A DNA stretch of 53,662 bases. It comes from Gammaproteobacteria bacterium (GTDB lineage: Bacteria > Pseudomonadota > Gammaproteobacteria > Steroidobacterales > Woeseiaceae). How positions within the stretch are numbered: position 1 is the first letter of the stretch; each line of letters opens with the position of its first letter. A program made the position numbers and the translations under genes. Below are positions 51,531 to 53,662 of the stretch, one piece after another. The stretch is from NCBI GenBank assembly GCA_029863705.1, contig JAOTUU010000004.1, forward strand, positions 1-53,662, written 5' to 3'. The notes under the pieces were generated by a model. The model made no database searches. It saw only the letters and a program-made list of their open reading frames with translations, and was not told where the DNA came from.

Positions 51531-52529
51531 GTGTCGACACAAGCAGTATCTGCCGAAGCTCTGGCGCCCCTGGACCCGCTCTACGATAAGGTGCGGCATG
51601 TAATTCCGGACGTCGAATGGGCCGTGCATGCGGGCTTCGTTGAACAAATCAACAATCTCAAGGCACAACGCAACGCAGTGGTGCTCGCGCACAACTACCA
51701 GACACCGGAAATTTTCCATTGCGTTGCCGATATCACCGGTGATTCACTCGCTCTCGCCAGACGCGCGGCAGATGCCGATGCCGATGTCATTGTCATGGCG
51801 GGCGTCCATTTCATGGCTGAAACAGTCAAGTTATTAAATCCGTCAAAGACCGTTCTCATCCCGGACGAGCGGGCGGGCTGCTCACTTGCCGAGTCCATCA
51901 CCCCCGAAGACATTCGTGCTTTGCGGGCCCAAAACCCCGGTGCACCGGTGGTCACTTACGTTAATACCTCTGCCGCAGTTAAAGCGGAATCTGATATTTG
52001 TTGCACCTCCGGAAATGCCGTGGAAGTCGTAGAGTCGCTCGGTGCGGGCGAGGTGATTTTCCTGCCCGACGAATACCTGGCGAACTACGTCGCCATGCAA
52101 ACGGATGTGAAGATTATTACATGGCAAGGTCACTGCGAAGTTCACGAGCGCTTTAGTGCCGAAGAACTTGAACAGTATCGAGTGGAATTCGATGAGCTGA
52201 CGATCATCGCACACCCGGAATGTCCGCCTGACGTCTTGAGGGCGGCCGACTTTGTCGGATCAACAGCCCAAATGCAGTCTTACGTGCACCGCGAACGGCC
52301 ACGTCGTGTCTTGATGGTTACCGAGTGTTCGATGAGTGACAACGTTGCGGCGGAAATACGAGACGTTGAATTCATTCGCCCTTGCAACCTGTGCCCACAC
52401 ATGAAGCGCATCACGCTCGCAAATATTCAGCAATGCCTTGAGACCTTGCGACCGAAGATCGAGATTGATCCTGCGGTGGCGGATAGGGCGCGCCGGGCGG
52501 TGGAGCGGATGCTCGCGGTTAAGGTTTGA
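51531..52529 (+). CDS. nadA: Quinolinate synthase A
   Basis: NadA condenses iminoaspartate with dihydroxyacetone phosphate to quinolinate using a [4Fe-4S] cluster. The 332-residue protein has AHNYQTPEI near residue 55, three candidate cluster cysteines ([20 protein letters not shown] and [10 protein letters not shown]), and the [12 protein letters not shown] stretch. The start is GTG at 51531 with AGGTG just upstream. It is probably repressed by NrtR through the two dyads and cotranscribed with nadB. Confidence 0.95.
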   Translation: MSTQAVSAEALAPLDPLYDKVRHVIPDVEWAVHAGFVEQINNLKAQRNAVVLAHNYQTPEIFHCVADITGDSLALARRAADADADVIVMAGVHFMAETVKLLNPSKTVLIPDERAGCSLAESITPEDIRALRAQNPGAPVVTYVNTSAAVKAESDICCTSGNAVEVVESLGAGEVIFLPDEYLANYVAMQTDVKIITWQGHCEVHERFSAEELEQYRVEFDELTIIAHPECPPDVLRAADFVGSTAQMQSYVHRERPRRVLMVTECSMSDNVAAEIRDVEFIRPCNLCPHMKRITLANIQQCLETLRPKIEIDPAVADRARRAVERMLAVKV

Positions 52530-52557
52530 GGACAAAGCATTGTCAACGGAATCTGCA

Positions 52558-53662
52558 ATGAGAGACACCGAACGGACAATTGTTGTCGGTTCGGGCCTCG
52601 CCGGGCTGACCTGTGCGCTGTCTCTGGCGCCTCGTCCGGTAACCCTGATCTCCAAAACGCCTCATCTTGAAGGTGGATCGAGTATCTGGGCACAGGGAGG
52701 CATAGCCGCTGCCGTTGGCCCCGGCGACTCGCCGCAGGCGCATGCGGAGGACACTGTTTCTGCCGGCGCAGGGCTTTGCGATCCAGAGCGGGTCCGCACA
52801 CTGACCGAAGACGGGGCTTTGGCGTTACGCTGGCTACTGGACGAAGGTATCAACTTTGACAGGGAAGCGACGGGCGAATTGCAGCTCGCACGCGAAGGCT
52901 CTCATCAGCATGCGCGTGTTGTGCATGCCGGAGGAGATGCAACCGGCAATATCTTGATGCGGAAACTCGTGCGACACGTCGCTGAGTCACCTTCAATCAC
53001 TGTATTGACTGATACTTTTGTTGGCGACCTCCTCATCAGCAAGGGACAGGTGGCTGGCGTTGTCGCTTGCAATCAGGTCGGCGGCTGGATGAATATCCCG
53101 GCACCTCATGTCGTGCTTGCGACGGGTGGTATCGGCATGGCCTGGGAACGCACAACCAACCCTCCTGAGTCGACCGGTGATGGCCTCGCCATGGCAGCAC
53201 GGGCTGGCGCGAAGCTCGCAAACGTAGAGTTCGTGCAATTTCATCCGACGGCACTGGCCGTGGCAGCCGGCGGCAGCAATCTCACCCTGCTCACAGAAGC
53301 GCTTAGAGGCGCCGGTGCTACGCTTCTGGACGAATCAGGGCATCGCTTTATGCAGGACATTCATGCATTGGCGGAGCTCGCGCCACGCGATGTTGTTGCT
53401 CGCGCTATTCACGCGAGAGTTTCCTGTGGGCAGAGAGTGTTCCTTGATATGGCACCAGCGCTGCGCTCGAAAGGTGCTGGAGCGTTTCCCGGCGCCCTCG
53501 CCGCTGCGAAACACGCCGGCTTCGACCCATACGTTGACCCCGTCCCCGTAGTGCCGGCTGCGCACTATCACATGGGTGGTATACAGGTAGACAGCCTCGG
53601 CCGATCTTCGCTTACCGGTCTTTGGGCGTGCGGGGAAGTATCGGCAACGGGAATTCACGGCG
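52558..53662 (+). CDS. nadB: L-aspartate oxidase (3' end beyond the window)
   Basis: NadB oxidises aspartate to iminoaspartate for NadA. The 368 visible codons contain the FAD motif VVGSGLAGLTCAL, SSIWAQGGIAAAVGPGDS, VVHAGGDATGNIL, the active-site VEFVQFHPTAL, ELAPRDVVARAI and AHYHMGGI. The frame is open to the last base, so the C-terminus is missing. ATG 52558 is used; TTG 52540 is in frame and preceded by GAGG, so it may be the real start. It begins 28 bases after nadA. Confidence 0.95.
   Translation, partial: MRDTERTIVVGSGLAGLTCALSLAPRPVTLISKTPHLEGGSSIWAQGGIAAAVGPGDSPQAHAEDTVSAGAGLCDPERVRTLTEDGALALRWLLDEGINFDREATGELQLAREGSHQHARVVHAGGDATGNILMRKLVRHVAESPSITVLTDTFVGDLLISKGQVAGVVACNQVGGWMNIPAPHVVLATGGIGMAWERTTNPPESTGDGLAMAARAGAKLANVEFVQFHPTALAVAAGGSNLTLLTEALRGAGATLLDESGHRFMQDIHALAELAPRDVVARAIHARVSCGQRVFLDMAPALRSKGAGAFPGALAAAKHAGFDPYVDPVPVVPAAHYHMGGIQVDSLGRSSLTGLWACGEVSATGIHG

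Noticed and set aside
1-53662. tRNA, rRNA, CRISPR, prophage or transposase genes
   Set aside because: I looked for T-loop motifs, regularly spaced direct repeats and integrase or transposase motifs and found none convincing.

Overview
The window looks like a chromosomal segment of a Gammaproteobacterium, probably a marine, non-enteric one. The evidence is the Gram-negative LPS genes (KdkA, an LpxL/HtrB-type acyltransferase), CysB, GlnE, HtpG with a sigma-32-type promoter, type IV pilus retraction ATPases, and gene neighbourhoods (yggS-proC-yggT-yggU beside pilT-pilU, and yqgE-ruvX near pyrB) that resemble the arrangement I know from Pseudomonas. The exact lineage cannot be fixed from sequence alone. 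I saw no rRNA, tRNA, CRISPR array, phage or intact insertion sequence. Most of the DNA is ordinary housekeeping and envelope genes, densely packed on both strands.

Layout. 1-9.7 kb: methionine salvage mtnA with folD, thiopurine methyltransferase, a ceramidase-like membrane protein, an Imm10-like protein coupled to a GIY-YIG protein, an MBL hydrolase with a DUF819 membrane protein, a NERD protein, and a MATE exporter with an ABC ATPase. 9.8-12 kb: small membrane and exported proteins and a dienelactone-hydrolase-like lipoprotein. 11.9-14.3 kb: a sigma-54 module in which a PAS-PAS-AAA+ activator is divergent from a 51-residue exported peptide gene. That peptide gene has a sigma-54 promoter, three upstream 12-bp repeats, and a highly structured 3' region ending in a terminator. 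14.3-24.3 kb: PBP4, an SH3 protein, cysB and a cysteine synthase, a GGDEF-EAL protein, glnE and a zinc-finger protein. 24.3-24.8 kb: an A-rich gene-free stretch. 24.8-32.3 kb: kdkA, the acyltransferase, an M14 deacylase-like protein, MltD, an L,D-transpeptidase and PpnN. 32.4-36.4 kb: small unknown genes, htpG, msrB and an FKBP lipoprotein. 36.4-43.7 kb: OmpA-like and coiled-coil/HhH proteins, rocD, a hydrolase, an HU-like protein, and the DUF4426-yggU-yggT-proC-yggS operon. 43.8-47.1 kb: three tandem PilT/PilU-type ATPases. 47.2-49 kb: pyrB coupled to a PyrK-like flavoprotein. 49.06-49.40 kb: an element bounded by REP-like inverted repeats. 49.4-50.4 kb: ruvX and yqgE. 50.45-53.66 kb: an NAD module of nrtR divergent from nadA-nadB, with two operator dyads between them.

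The most unusual part is the sigma-54/peptide/structured-RNA module at about 11934-14321. The second theme is translation initiation. Three gene pairs join through a TTGA start-stop overlap, a GIY-YIG gene seems to start with CTG in a CTGA overlap, and the MATE gene seems to need an ATT start. Each of the last two candidates has a good Shine-Dalgarno sequence. All functional calls come from reading motifs in translations; no database search was run.
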